From NCBI GenBank assembly GCA_965644315.1, contig CBFFRQ010000069.1:682001-746000 (forward strand): a stretch of 64,000 bases of DNA, read 5' to 3'. Below are positions 10,599 through 19,415 of the stretch, piece by piece. Positions within the stretch are counted from its first letter, which is position 1, and every line of letters begins with the position of its first letter. Under the pieces are notes generated by a model that saw nothing but the letters and a program-made list of their open reading frames with translations, was not told the origin of the DNA and ran no database searches. The DNA comes from Caecitellus pseudoparvulus (lineage: Eukaryota; Bigyra: Bicosoecida). The translations under genes and the position numbers were made by a program.

Positions 10599-12302
10599 AT
10601 GGCGGCGGCGGTGGAGGCCATGGGCAAGAAGGTGCTGGCAGGGGCCATAGGAGAAGATGGAATGATGTTGTGGACTGGCCTGGAGGGCGCACTGGCTCGT
10701 TTCCACGGCCCAGTGGCCACCCAGGACTTGCGTCGAGATGTGAGAACTCCCTCGACTGTTTGCGACCAGCCACACGGCAGGGCAGCCCTGCACCCCCCCC
10801 TTGCTCGCCACAGCTGTTCAAGCTGATTGTGAAGGCCAGTCAGATCTACAACAAGGGCATGCTGGCGAGTGACTCCCTCCAGCCCGTCCCAGGCCTCTTG
10901 CAGGTCAGTGCCACCGCCGATTCGGGCAAAGCAGGAGCGCGCCCTTCGCCAGGACCACGCGCCACGCCGCCCCCGGTGCCGCCTTCTTCCACAGGAAGCT
11001 CTGTACATGTGCCACATTGCGTGCCATGCCGCCCAGGCGACCTCTGGCGTCATCCGCAGCCAGCCGCTCGCCGACGCCCTGCAAGCGCTGCACGATGTCC
11101 TGCTGGCTGCGCTGCGGCAGCTGGTGAAGGAGAGCCACACCAAGCCAGAGCTCGCCCTGACCCTCACTAACGCCTTCATCACCCTGGGCGGGCAGGAGTT
11201 CCTGGACGCCCTGCTGAACGGCAAGGAGTACAGCCATGAGCGGGCACTGCTGCTGTCTGCCACGCGCCTGCTCCTGGTGCGTTTCAAGCACCCCGAGGTG
11301 CTGGAGCCACCCCCTCGGCCGTGCGCCTCGCCTGGCTGCAGCGGCACGGTGGTGTTCGACGACCTCTGTGCCCGGCACGCTGCCGCCAAGTACCGTGCCG
11401 CCTTCGCGAAGCCAACCCTGCGAGCGTTTCTGCGTGAGCCCTCGCACTTTGCGGCCTTCAACAAGTGGCTGGTGCAGCGCGCCACGGCGGGCAGCAGTCC
11501 CGGCTCCACGGCCACACTGCCCAGCAATGTGCACCCACGCCTGCTGGCGTTTCACCGGGCTGTGGTGGGGTACAGGGGTGTTTGCAGTCGGCAGCTGCGC
11601 CTGGTGCGGGCCCGCGTCATCTTGGACAAGTACTTGTCCCCAGCCGGTGCAGCTTACGTGTCCCTGGGCATCGCCCCCGACGACCTGACGCACGCCATCA
11701 CCGCTGCTGTGTGCAGGGGTGAGGGCCTGGACACGCCCCCCTCCCTGCCAGAGCCTGCTGCGTCCCCCCTCACCCCCCCCTCCACGGCGTCCACCCCCTC
11801 CACTGCCAGCGCCGGGGTAGCACTAGGCAGTGGCAGTGGCCCCGTCCCTGCTCTGGCCCTGGGCGACATGGCGGGTGGCGGTGGGGGCCTGGGCCCACTC
11901 ACCGCTCGACTGGGCCCAGGCGCGGTCAGTTCATCGCTGTTTGACTCCGTGCACGAGCGCGCTCTGGACGAACTGCGGTGTGTGTTTGACTCGGAGTACG
12001 TGGGTAGTGACGCCTTCACCTCCTTAGTGGCTGGCGTGTCGGCGGCAGTGCTGTCCTCGGGACGCACTGGCACCGGCGCCGGGTTGGCGCTGGTGGCGGA
12101 GCAAGGCGCCTTGGCCGGCATGTTGTGGACGGCGGACCTGCAAGCGGCGGCGGAGGCGCAGGCTGTCCTGCTGGACACGCAGGAGCAAGAGACAGCGCGG
12201 GAGACGGGCGTGGCGCGGGAGGCGCCGCCCAGGCAGCGAGGAGGGGGCGTCTTGGGCTGGCTGCGCGGCGGTGGCGGCGCTGCGGCACAGGCGAAGAAGT
12301 GA
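10599..12302 (+). CDS. TNFAIP8/TIPE-like domain fused to an RGS domain
   Basis: Exons are 10599-10739, 10814-10903 and 10995-12302, with introns of 74 and 91 nt; 512 residues. Residues about 1-165 are all-helical and follow the TNFAIP8 (TIPE, DUF758) pattern: an AMGKKVLAGA helix, a LFKLIVKASQIYNKGML helix, a C-x2-A-C-H-A-A-Q helix, then LHDVLLAALRQLV followed by TLGGQEFLDALL. A small Cys/His cluster (C187, C192, C202, H205) looks like a zinc knuckle. Residues about 214-425 form an RGS domain: TLRAFLREPSHFAAFNKWL, LLAFHRAVVGYR, the RVILDKYLSP helix and LFDSVHERALDELR, with a Pro/Ser insert of about 70 residues near 320-388. TIPE proteins shuttle phosphoinositides and RGS domains are GAPs for G-alpha, so a link between the two pathways is inferred. 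The RGS call is strong; the TIPE call rests on pattern only. Confidence 0.65.
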
Positions 12303-12317
12303 GCCCGGCCACGGCGC

Positions 12318-12323
12318 AATGCA
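12318..12323 (+). promoter_or_regulatory. Candidate 3'-end signal AATGCA
   Basis: AATGCA begins 16 nt after the TGA of the TIPE-RGS gene. It is one of nine such elements close to stop codons in this window. A polyadenylation role is inferred. Confidence 0.35.
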
Positions 12324-12563
12324 GGCTGGACAGCACATCGCAAAAAGAGGAGAGCGCTCGGGCACCAGCGACCAGACTGGCACGCATCCACGCTTTTTAC
12401 CTGCCACCCAGCTCCCGTCACCGCCTGCGCCGGGAAGGCAGGCTGCTGAGCTTGCCAACGCCAGAGGCACAGCTGCCGCTGCGTTTGCGGCACTGCAGGG
12501 CGCTGCAGGGCGCTGTGGCCACGAACCCCTGGAAGAAACCACTTCAATCACACCCTGGGCAGC

Positions 12564-14110
12564 ATGGCGACCCGCGATCCCCCCAACATTCGGGCGCGCA
12601 AGGCTGCTGAAGCTCGCATTGAGGGCATTCAGCGCATTCAGACTGAGATGCAGAAGACCATGGTCGCTGCGAAGTTCGAGGAGTCCTCCAACCGCATGTT
12701 GAAGCAACGCATGGCCAGCAACAAGCTGGAGGAGGCCAAGGCGGCTCTGGAGGCTGACTTGCTGCGCCGCCGCAAGAAGTGAGTGGTGCGAGGCGATTTC
12801 CGCAGGCAGCGCGATCCCGCATCGGGGCGAGGCAGCTGCACACCCCCCCACCCCATGCACCCACGGCCCTGCCTTGCCACAGGCTGGCACAGTTGTTGAG
12901 TGCGGAGCAGGTGGCGTTTCAGAAGGAAATCGAGGCGCAGTACGAAGACCCAGCCGTGACGAAGCAGCGCATGCTGGACTACGCTCGGGAGTTGCAGGCT
13001 CAGCGTGAGGCCGACCGCCAGCGCATCGTGGAGGAGAAGGAGAAGCAGCGGTGGCGCCTGAGCAGCGACGTCCTGCGCACACGGGACGCCAAGATCGTGC
13101 AGATGCGCATCGCAGACGAGCGCGCGGCGCAGCTGGAGGAGAAGGCGCGCCGTGCGGAAGCGGAGGCCAAGTGGGAGGCGGAGATGGACACAGCCCTCCT
13201 GCGCGCCAACCAGGCGGGCGCCGAGCGGGAGGAGGCGGAGGCGGCCCGGCACAGGGCCCTCAACGCCGAGCAGCGCGCCATGCTGGGCGCACAGGTGCGC
13301 ATGAAGGCGTCCATCGCCCAGCGGCAGAAGGACGCCGACGTCGCCCACGAGCGCCGCCTGCTGGCAGAGTGGGAGGCAGAGCAGTCCGCAGCGGAGGCGC
13401 GGGAGGCTGCCCGGCGCCAGGCTGCCCGGGAGGACATGAAGCAGGCCCTGGCCTTCAACGCCACGGAGCAGGCCCGCCGCGCAGAGGACGCCGATGCCGA
13501 GCGGGCAGCGGATGCCGCCCGCCTGGAGGCCGTGATGGCTGCGAGCAAGGCAGAGGCTGCCAAGGAGCGTGCACGGGCAGAGGCAGCACGGCAGGGCGCC
13601 CGGGCGCACCGTGCCCAGCTGGAGCGCCAAATGGCCATCCGCAAGGCGGAGGAGGGCGCCCTGGACTCCCTGCACGCGGCGGAGCAGGACCGGGCGTGGG
13701 CCCAGCGACAGGCGCAGTGGGATGCGGAGGACGCTGCTCGGGCGGCCCTGCAGGAGGAGGTGCACGCCAGTCGGCGGCAGCAGCTGGAGCAGAAGGCTGC
13801 GGCGAAGGAGTACGAAGCGTGGCTGGACCGGCGGCAGCAGGCGGCGGATGAGGAGCGGCGGCAGGAGGGGCTGCGTGCCGAGGCGCAGGCGGCTGCCGAC
13901 CGCCGGGCCAAGCTGCAGCAGCAGGCAGACTACGCCCGGCAGCTCCTGCGGGAGCGCGAGCACATGCGTGAGCGACAGGCGCAGGCGGAGTTCCTGGAGG
14001 CCCGCCTGCAGGAGCGGGAGGAGGCGAGGTACCAGGCGCGCGTGGCGGAGATGTTGGCGGAGCCCCCCGCCGACACGCGGTGGAACCGCAAGAAGATGCA
14101 GTTCACGTGA
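12564..14110 (+). CDS. CFAP53: CFAP53 (CCDC11) cilia and flagella associated protein
   Basis: Exons are 12564-12778 and 12883-14110 with a 104-nt GTGAGT...CCACAG intron; 480 residues, close to the 514 of human CFAP53. The protein is one continuous Arg/Glu/Ala coiled coil of the trichohyalin-plectin-homology type. The segment LAQLLSAEQVAFQKEIEA, continuing through QRMLDYARELQAQREADR and ending WRLSSDVLR, aligns well with CFAP53 LRELLALEENEYFTEM... and the RFRERCEELR region. In known axonemes CFAP53 is a microtubule inner protein of the doublet and is needed for motile cilia and left-right patterning. Its presence implies a motile flagellum at some life stage. Other TPH-domain proteins (MNS1, TCHP) are the alternative; the N-terminal alignment favours CFAP53. 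Confidence 0.75.
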
Positions 14111-14115
14111 GGGGC

Positions 14116-14121
14116 AATGCA
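14116..14121 (+). promoter_or_regulatory. Candidate 3'-end signal AATGCA
   Basis: Starts 6 nt after the CFAP53 stop codon. Role inferred. Confidence 0.35.
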
Positions 14122-14135
14122 TGCTGACGAGGGAG

Positions 14136-14141
14136 TGCATT
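14136..14141 (-). promoter_or_regulatory. Candidate 3'-end signal AATGCA (minus strand)
   Basis: Reads AATGCA on the minus strand 31 nt beyond the stop of the cyclophilin-SYF2 gene. The 62-nt gap between the two convergent genes therefore holds one copy for each strand. Confidence 0.35.
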
Positions 14142-14172
14142 GGCACTGGCTGACAGCTTGGGCCGGACAGCC

Positions 14173-15849
14173 TCACAGCGCGGTCCCGCGCTCCAGGTTC
14201 TGCTTGGTGCCGGCGCTGAACTTGCCGAAGTACTTCTCAGCCCGCGCGTTGAAGGCACGGTTCTTCTCGTTGATGTAGTCCACCGTGTCGCCCGCCTTGG
14301 GCAGTTTGGGCGCCCGCCGCTTCGCCTTGCGTGTGAGCCGTGCCGACAACGCCTCCACCCGCCCCGCGTCGGCGAAATCCTCCTGCCCGTAACTCAAGGC
14401 GCCGCCCTGCCCGGCCACAGCGGAGGCAGCGGCGGCGGCGTCTGGCACACGGGCCTCTGGCTGCCCCTGCAGGTGCCCCAGCGCCTTGGAGTACTCCCGG
14501 TGGCGGGCCTCTGAGTTGTACTGGAACCAGGAGTAGCTCTGCTCCTGGGCAGTCTTGGCACGCTGCCGGCGGTCCAGGCGGGACGCCACCTCCGCTGCCG
14601 ACTCGCCCAGCATGGCAGGGCCCTCCACATCTGGCCCCTTGCGCCGGCGCTTGGCGGAGTGGGTGGGCCCACCCCCCATGCTGGGCGGCGCTGCTGACGC
14701 CACACGGCCCTCGTGCCGCCCATCCGCCTGGCGCTTGCCCTCCTCCACCACACTGCTGCGGTTGGCGCGCCTGCCGGCATTCATGCGCATGCGCAGCTTC
14801 AACAGGCGCTGCTCAGCAGGCGTCAGCTCGCCACCGCCCCCACCACCCTCGCCACCCTCGCTACCCTCGCCGCCCTGGCCGCCCTCACCGGCCTCGCCTG
14901 CCTCGGACGAGGGCAGGGCAGGGGCCTGCACCACCGCTCGAATGTGCTGCGCCAAGTGGTGCTCCACCGCCGCCCCAGCGTCGGCCTGTGCCGTGTCCCC
15001 CCGCCGCTTGCGCCCTCGCCCCGAGAAGGCCAGCGGCAGGCCCAGCTCCTCCCCAGCCGCGTGCAGGGAGACCTGTGCCGCCGGCCCGCCACGGGCAGCG
15101 TCGGGAGCAGGCGCAGCAGCGGCGGCAGCCTCTGCCGCTGCGCGTGCCGCCTCGGGGCTCAGGGTGACCTGCCCACAGTCAGTGATGGTGACGTCCCGCC
15201 GAGGCTTGTCCTGGTCGCCCACTGCGACGGCCTCCATCAGATCCAGGACGTCGCCCCCAGACACCAGCTGGCCGAACATGACGTGCTTGCCGTTCAAGTG
15301 CGGCGTCGCGCCGAAGGTGATGAAGAACTGGGAGCCGTTGGTGTCGGGGCCGGCGTTAGCCATGGACAGCTGCCCCCTGGCCGTGTGCGGGCGAAGGAAA
15401 TTCTCGTCAGGGAAGGAAGGGCCGTAGATGCTGCAGCCGCCTGTGCCGTCCCCTGCCGTGATGTCCCCGCCTTGCACCATGAAGCCGCGAATGAGGCGGT
15501 GGAACGTGGAGTGCTGCGTGGGGGAGTAGGCCAGGCGGTGTCGCTGCCAGTCCCTCGCAACGCCAGGCACCTGCACGCACCTTGTAGTGCAGCTTCACGC
15601 CTGTGTTGGAGTGTCCCTTTTCACCAGTGCAGAGGCAGCGGAAGTTTTCCGCGGTCTTCGGCGACGAGTCAGCATACAACTCGAACTCCATGCGCCCGGC
15701 TGCGAGGGGAGCAATTTCCGAGCCGTGGTCAGCGGGCGGCAGGCGTTGCCTGCCTGGCCGGTCACCTCCGCACCTGCCTGAGTGCCGATGGACACCTCCA
15801 AATACACGCGAGGGTTCACCACCCTCCTGGCATACTGCACTTCCGCCAT
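14173..15849 (-). CDS. Cyclophilin-SYF2 fusion: peptidyl-prolyl isomerase joined to NineTeen-complex splicing factor SYF2
   Basis: Exons are 15849-15774, 15699-15581 and 15513-14173, with introns of 74 and 67 nt; 511 residues. Residues 1-172 are a complete cyclophilin: [36 protein letters not shown] (catalytic Arg in FHR), [22 protein letters not shown] and [11 protein letters not shown]. The CTGEKG loop groups it with CypA/PPID-type enzymes. An Ala- then Gly/Glu-rich linker (about 173-290) has no stop. Residues about 291-511 match SYF2: [18 protein letters not shown]...VVEE near the start, [16 protein letters not shown], then [20 protein letters not shown] and the near-invariant ending [13 protein letters not shown]2 is an NTC component of the activated spliceosome, and cyclophilins (PPIE, PPIL1) also join this complex, so the fusion makes functional sense. 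The linker and SYF2 part lie in one uninterrupted exon with the cyclophilin core. Confidence 0.85.
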
Positions 15850-16105
15850 GCTGCTGCCGGCGCCGCCTAGCTCAGCTGTGCTTCTGCCTCCCTCCTCCTG
15901 CGAGGTGGGGACGCCCTTCAGCACGAGCAGGCACTCCTGGAGCAGGTGCACATTCCCCACTGCAGCACATGTGCGCGTCACAGGTAGAATTTATTTTTGG
16001 AGACCTGCACCGCCGCTGCTGCTGCACAGGGCACGGCAGCCGCTCAGCCGCGTGCGTTTCAGGGACGTTTCGGGTCGTTCCTTGCACTGCCCTGCCGCCA
16101 GCGCC
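15850..16105. promoter_or_regulatory. Short divergent promoter region
   Basis: 256 bp between the start codons of cyclophilin-SYF2 (-) and the amino-acid transporter (+). It must carry both promoters. It contains an A/T-rich spot (AATTTATTTTTGG near 15988) that is unusual for this GC-rich DNA; no defined factor site was recognised. Confidence 0.35.
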
Positions 16106-17566
16106 ATGTCCGCCACGCGGCAGCCTTTGCTGCCCCACGAGTTGGACGCGCTCCCTAGGGGCGGGGAAGGTCCATCCTTGAACATGGCTCCTGGAGAAAA
16201 AGGCGCCGTCGCGTTCAGCATCGGCGCCTCCAGCGTGGGCACACAAGAAGCCCTGCTGCGAGGGGCGGCAGAAGGTGACCTCGACGCTGCCCCTCAAGCC
16301 CAGGGCCGCAACACGGGCTTCGTGGGCGCCTGTTTCCTGCTCATGAACGCCATCCTCGGGTCAGGGCTGCTGGGGCAGGCCTTCGCCGCTGCCCAGAGCG
16401 GCATCGGCCTGTACGCTGGCTCCCTGCTGGTCATGGCTGGCTGTGCCTTCTACGCCATCGTCCTGCTCCTGCTGTGCTGCGAGATGACTGGCGTGCACGC
16501 GTACGAAGCCGTGGGTTTCGCTGCCTACGGCCCCGTCGGCCGCACGGCGGCTGCGGTGGTTGTGACCCTTCAGAACTTCGGTGCCATGAGCGGCTACCTC
16601 ATCATCCTGAAGGACCTCCTGCCCAGCCTGGTGGCGGAGGCGGGTGGCTTCAGCGCCGGCGAGGGCCCCTGGTGGAGCGGCAGCACCGTCCTGGTGCTGG
16701 CGGTGGTGGTGTGCCTGGTGTGGCCGCTCACCATGCTGCGGGACATCGGCGCGCTGTCCGTGACGTCGGGCTTCAGCATCACCACCATGTTCTTCTTCAC
16801 CCTCGTCATCCTCATCAAGTTCACCACCGTCAGCTGCACGGAGGCGGTGCAGCGCCTGGACCTGTCCCCCCACCTGCAGTGCCACGCCGAGGCTGCCATC
16901 GTGGACGTCGGCTTCGCAGAGGTGTTCCCCACCCTCGCCTTCTCCTTCGTCTGCCACACCGCCCTGCTGCCCATTTACACGGAGCTGCGCACACGCACCG
17001 TGCCAGCCATGATGAAGGTGGCAGGCACCTCCATTGCGCTGTGCTTCGGCCTGTACTTGCTGGCCGGCATCTTCGGATACTTGGCGTTCCGGGGCGCCAC
17101 GCAGGGGGATCTGCTGAAGCAGTTCGCAGCGTACGACCCCAAGGATGACCTGGTGCTGGCCTGCCGCGTGCTGGTGGCCGCCAGTGTCACCCTCACCATC
17201 CCCCTCATCAACTACCCCGCCCGCAAGGCCGTCATTCAGACGTTCTGGTTCGCCTCCCGGAACACCTTCTCGTGGCTGCGCCACATCGCCGTGGGCACGG
17301 CCACGCTGGCCCTCGTCACGCTCATCGCCCTCACAGTGCCCAGCATCACGGCAGTGTTCGGCGTGGTGGGCTGCACCACCAGCGTCGGGCTGGTCTTCGT
17401 CATGCCAGCCCTCTTCTACCTGCGCATCACCCGGGTGAAGGGCGTGTCGGCTGACCTGTCGGGGCACCGCCTCGGCGCCATGTGCATGCTAGTGGGCGGC
17501 ATCACTGTCGGGGCTGCCAGCCTCGCGGGCGTCTCCTACAAGCTGGCCACCTCCACGCCAGCGTGA
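16106..17566 (+). CDS. Amino acid/auxin permease family transporter (SLC38-like)
   Basis: Single exon, 486 residues from the ATG at 16106 (MSATRQPLLPHELDALP). The frame is open further upstream, but that stretch lies over the opposite-strand cyclophilin exon and the promoter, so I reject the longer start. After a hydrophilic N-terminus of about 70 residues, TM1 begins with GFVGACFLLMNAILGSGLL, carrying the N-x-x-x-G-S/A-G-x-L motif typical of AAAP/SLC38 permeases. About eleven hydrophobic segments follow, and there is a large extracellular loop near SCTEAVQRLDLS. Family members are sodium- or proton-coupled neutral amino-acid transporters at the plasma membrane or vacuole. Substrate cannot be told. 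The stop is only 11 nt from the stop of the convergent neighbour. Confidence 0.85.
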   Translation: MSATRQPLLPHELDALPRGGEGPSLNMAPGEKGAVAFSIGASSVGTQEALLRGAAEGDLDAAPQAQGRNTGFVGACFLLMNAILGSGLLGQAFAAAQSGIGLYAGSLLVMAGCAFYAIVLLLLCCEMTGVHAYEAVGFAAYGPVGRTAAAVVVTLQNFGAMSGYLIILKDLLPSLVAEAGGFSAGEGPWWSGSTVLVLAVVVCLVWPLTMLRDIGALSVTSGFSITTMFFFTLVILIKFTTVSCTEAVQRLDLSPHLQCHAEAAIVDVGFAEVFPTLAFSFVCHTALLPIYTELRTRTVPAMMKVAGTSIALCFGLYLLAGIFGYLAFRGATQGDLLKQFAAYDPKDDLVLACRVLVAASVTLTIPLINYPARKAVIQTFWFASRNTFSWLRHIAVGTATLALVTLIALTVPSITAVFGVVGCTTSVGLVFVMPALFYLRITRVKGVSADLSGHRLGAMCMLVGGITVGAASLAGVSYKLATSTPA

Positions 17567-17569
17567 CGG

Positions 17570-17575
17570 TGCATT
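17570..17575 (-). promoter_or_regulatory. Candidate 3'-end signal AATGCA (minus) / TGCATT (plus)
   Basis: Lies in the 11-nt gap between two convergent stop codons: 3 nt after the transporter TGA on the plus strand and 2 nt after the TGA of the thioredoxin-fold gene on the minus strand. Confidence 0.35.
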
Positions 17576-17577
17576 GC

Positions 17578-19174
17578 TCAAAGCTCTGCCTTGGCGTCGT
17601 CCCCCGCCGGTGGCGCTGCCTTCTTCTTGCGCACCTTCTTCACCTTCTTCACGCGGCGCTTCTTCTTGCCGCCGCCCAGGGCTTCAGTTGGCACGATGGT
17701 GTTGATGTGGGGGGCGGCCGCGTAGTTCTTCAGCGTCACGCCCTCGCCTGGCATGACCATGCCCAGCACGAACTCCTCGATGTTGCGCTCGTTGAAGCTG
17801 CCCATCATCGGCGTGTACACCTGCTTGCGGGGGTTCACCGCCACCACTGCCGGCGCAGCTGCAACGTCGAAAACCTTGCGGAAGTCGGCCTGCCGGTCGC
17901 CATCAATGAACATGAACGACACAGGGTGCATCTGCGCCGTGACGGAGCCCCGCTGGAAGCCCTCCATGTCCACCTTCACGTATGGCCGGTGGGCCACCGT
18001 GTTGAAGGTGTCCATCTGCCGCTTGCGCGCCACGGCGTCCTCCTCCACGGCTGCGATCAAGCAGATGCCGTCCGCGTCTTCACACAGTGACTTCCACGTG
18101 GCAGGCGAGTGCACCAGGGGCGTGCTGCGGTCCGGGATGTTCTTGGACAGGAACGCCTTCAGCGCGTCGTAGTTCAGGTCGCCCTTGAACCGCTTCCAGG
18201 TCTTCAGGTCACTCGCATCCTCGGGGTTCAGGGGGCCCGGGCGGGACACCAGCAGAGTGGGGTACTCCGTCACGCCGAACGCCTCCGCCATGTCCTCCAG
18301 GTACTTGGACACCTCCCCGAACACGCCACGGCCTGCGAAGTCCATGGACAGCTTCTTGTACAGGGCGCTGGCCCCCAGCTTCTCTGTGAACAGCAGCACC
18401 CGTGGCAACTTGGGCGCCTTGGCGGACAGCCACTCCGGCAGCTTGTTGCTGTTCACAGTCTCCGCCATGCTGGGCAGGAAGTTGCGCAGTTGCTTCCACG
18501 CCGGCTTGGGCCCACGGGCGATGATGCTGGACAGGAACTGAGCAGGCATGCTGATGGCCATGTTGGTGAGCTTGGGGCCGTACTGCCAGATGAGCAGGTG
18601 GGGAATGGTGGCCTGCCCGCTGGTGGTGTTGACAATGTTGAAGATCTCGCCCACTGTCTGCACCTGCCCGTCCTCCGCAGGGTTGGGGATGCTCTCGCTG
18701 TACAACATGGTGCCGAACTTCATGAGGTGCCCCATCTTCCCTGCCAGCTTCCCCAGGACTTCTTTCGCCTTGCCGCACGGCTCCCCGCACTGCTCGTCGG
18801 GGGCCAGCACCACCACGCCCCACATCTCGTCAGACTTCAGCACTGTCTCCGCGAACGTCTGTGCATGTGGAAGGAGGCGGGCTGGGGTGGCCTTCAAAGA
18901 GGGCTTGGGGACAGCTGCCCTGCTCCCAGCATGGAAAACACGCAGAACGTTCAGGCCCGCCTCACAAACGCGGGCAAGTTTCCCCAACGGCACGCGACAG
19001 GGTGGCACTGGGCGTGGCTGGCTCCTGCCTGCGGAGTTTCAGACACGCCAACAGCACACGCACCTCGCCGCGCACAGTGACAAGGTTGTCCTCCGGGGCA
19101 TCTTCACCAGCCACTGCCTGCTGGCATGCCAGAACCGCCCCGAGCACCAGCAAGGTCTTCCCAACTCCTCGCAT
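17578..19174 (-). CDS. Thioredoxin-fold ER protein, PDI-related
   Basis: Exon 1 is 19174-19064 (signal peptide MRGVGKTLLVLGAVLACQQ then AVAGEDAP) and exon 2 is 18858-17578, with a 205-nt intron; 463 residues. The N-terminal thioredoxin-like unit has a GVVVLAP strand followed by D-E-Q-C-G-E-P-C-G, where the Cys pair is spaced C-x3-C rather than PDI's C-x2-C. A second unit includes AFGVTEYPTLLV, the cis-Pro strand of a thioredoxin fold, and a third a PAVVAVNPRKQVYTPM strand with an FNERNIEEFV helix. The end is strongly basic (GGGKKKRRVKKVKKVRKKK) and terminates KAEL, reminiscent of a weak KDEL-type signal. A chaperone or redox role in the ER lumen is likely, but oxidase/isomerase activity is doubtful without a C-x2-C. 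Confidence 0.6.
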
Positions 19175-19415
19175 GGCTGCAAGGCGCCTTGCGTATTCCA
19201 GCTGGCCTCTCCACGTGTCTGGGCCACCTGCCGCGCCGAATGCAGGCACTGCTGCCTTCTCCGTACCAAGGACGCTGGATGCTTCCAAGCCGTTTGCTCG
19301 CAAAGCAAAACGCTGCCAGTGGCGGAAAGTAACAATGTTGCTGTATTTTGAACGGCCCAGACTGCTGCCAGCAAACAGCAGCTCCGCGTGTCCCAGCACG
19401 CTTCCCTGGTGATGC

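Noticed and set aside
15782-16105. N-terminal extension of the amino-acid transporter
   Set aside because: The open frame continues upstream but overlaps the first cyclophilin exon and promoter; family length and the ATG at 16106 argue against it.
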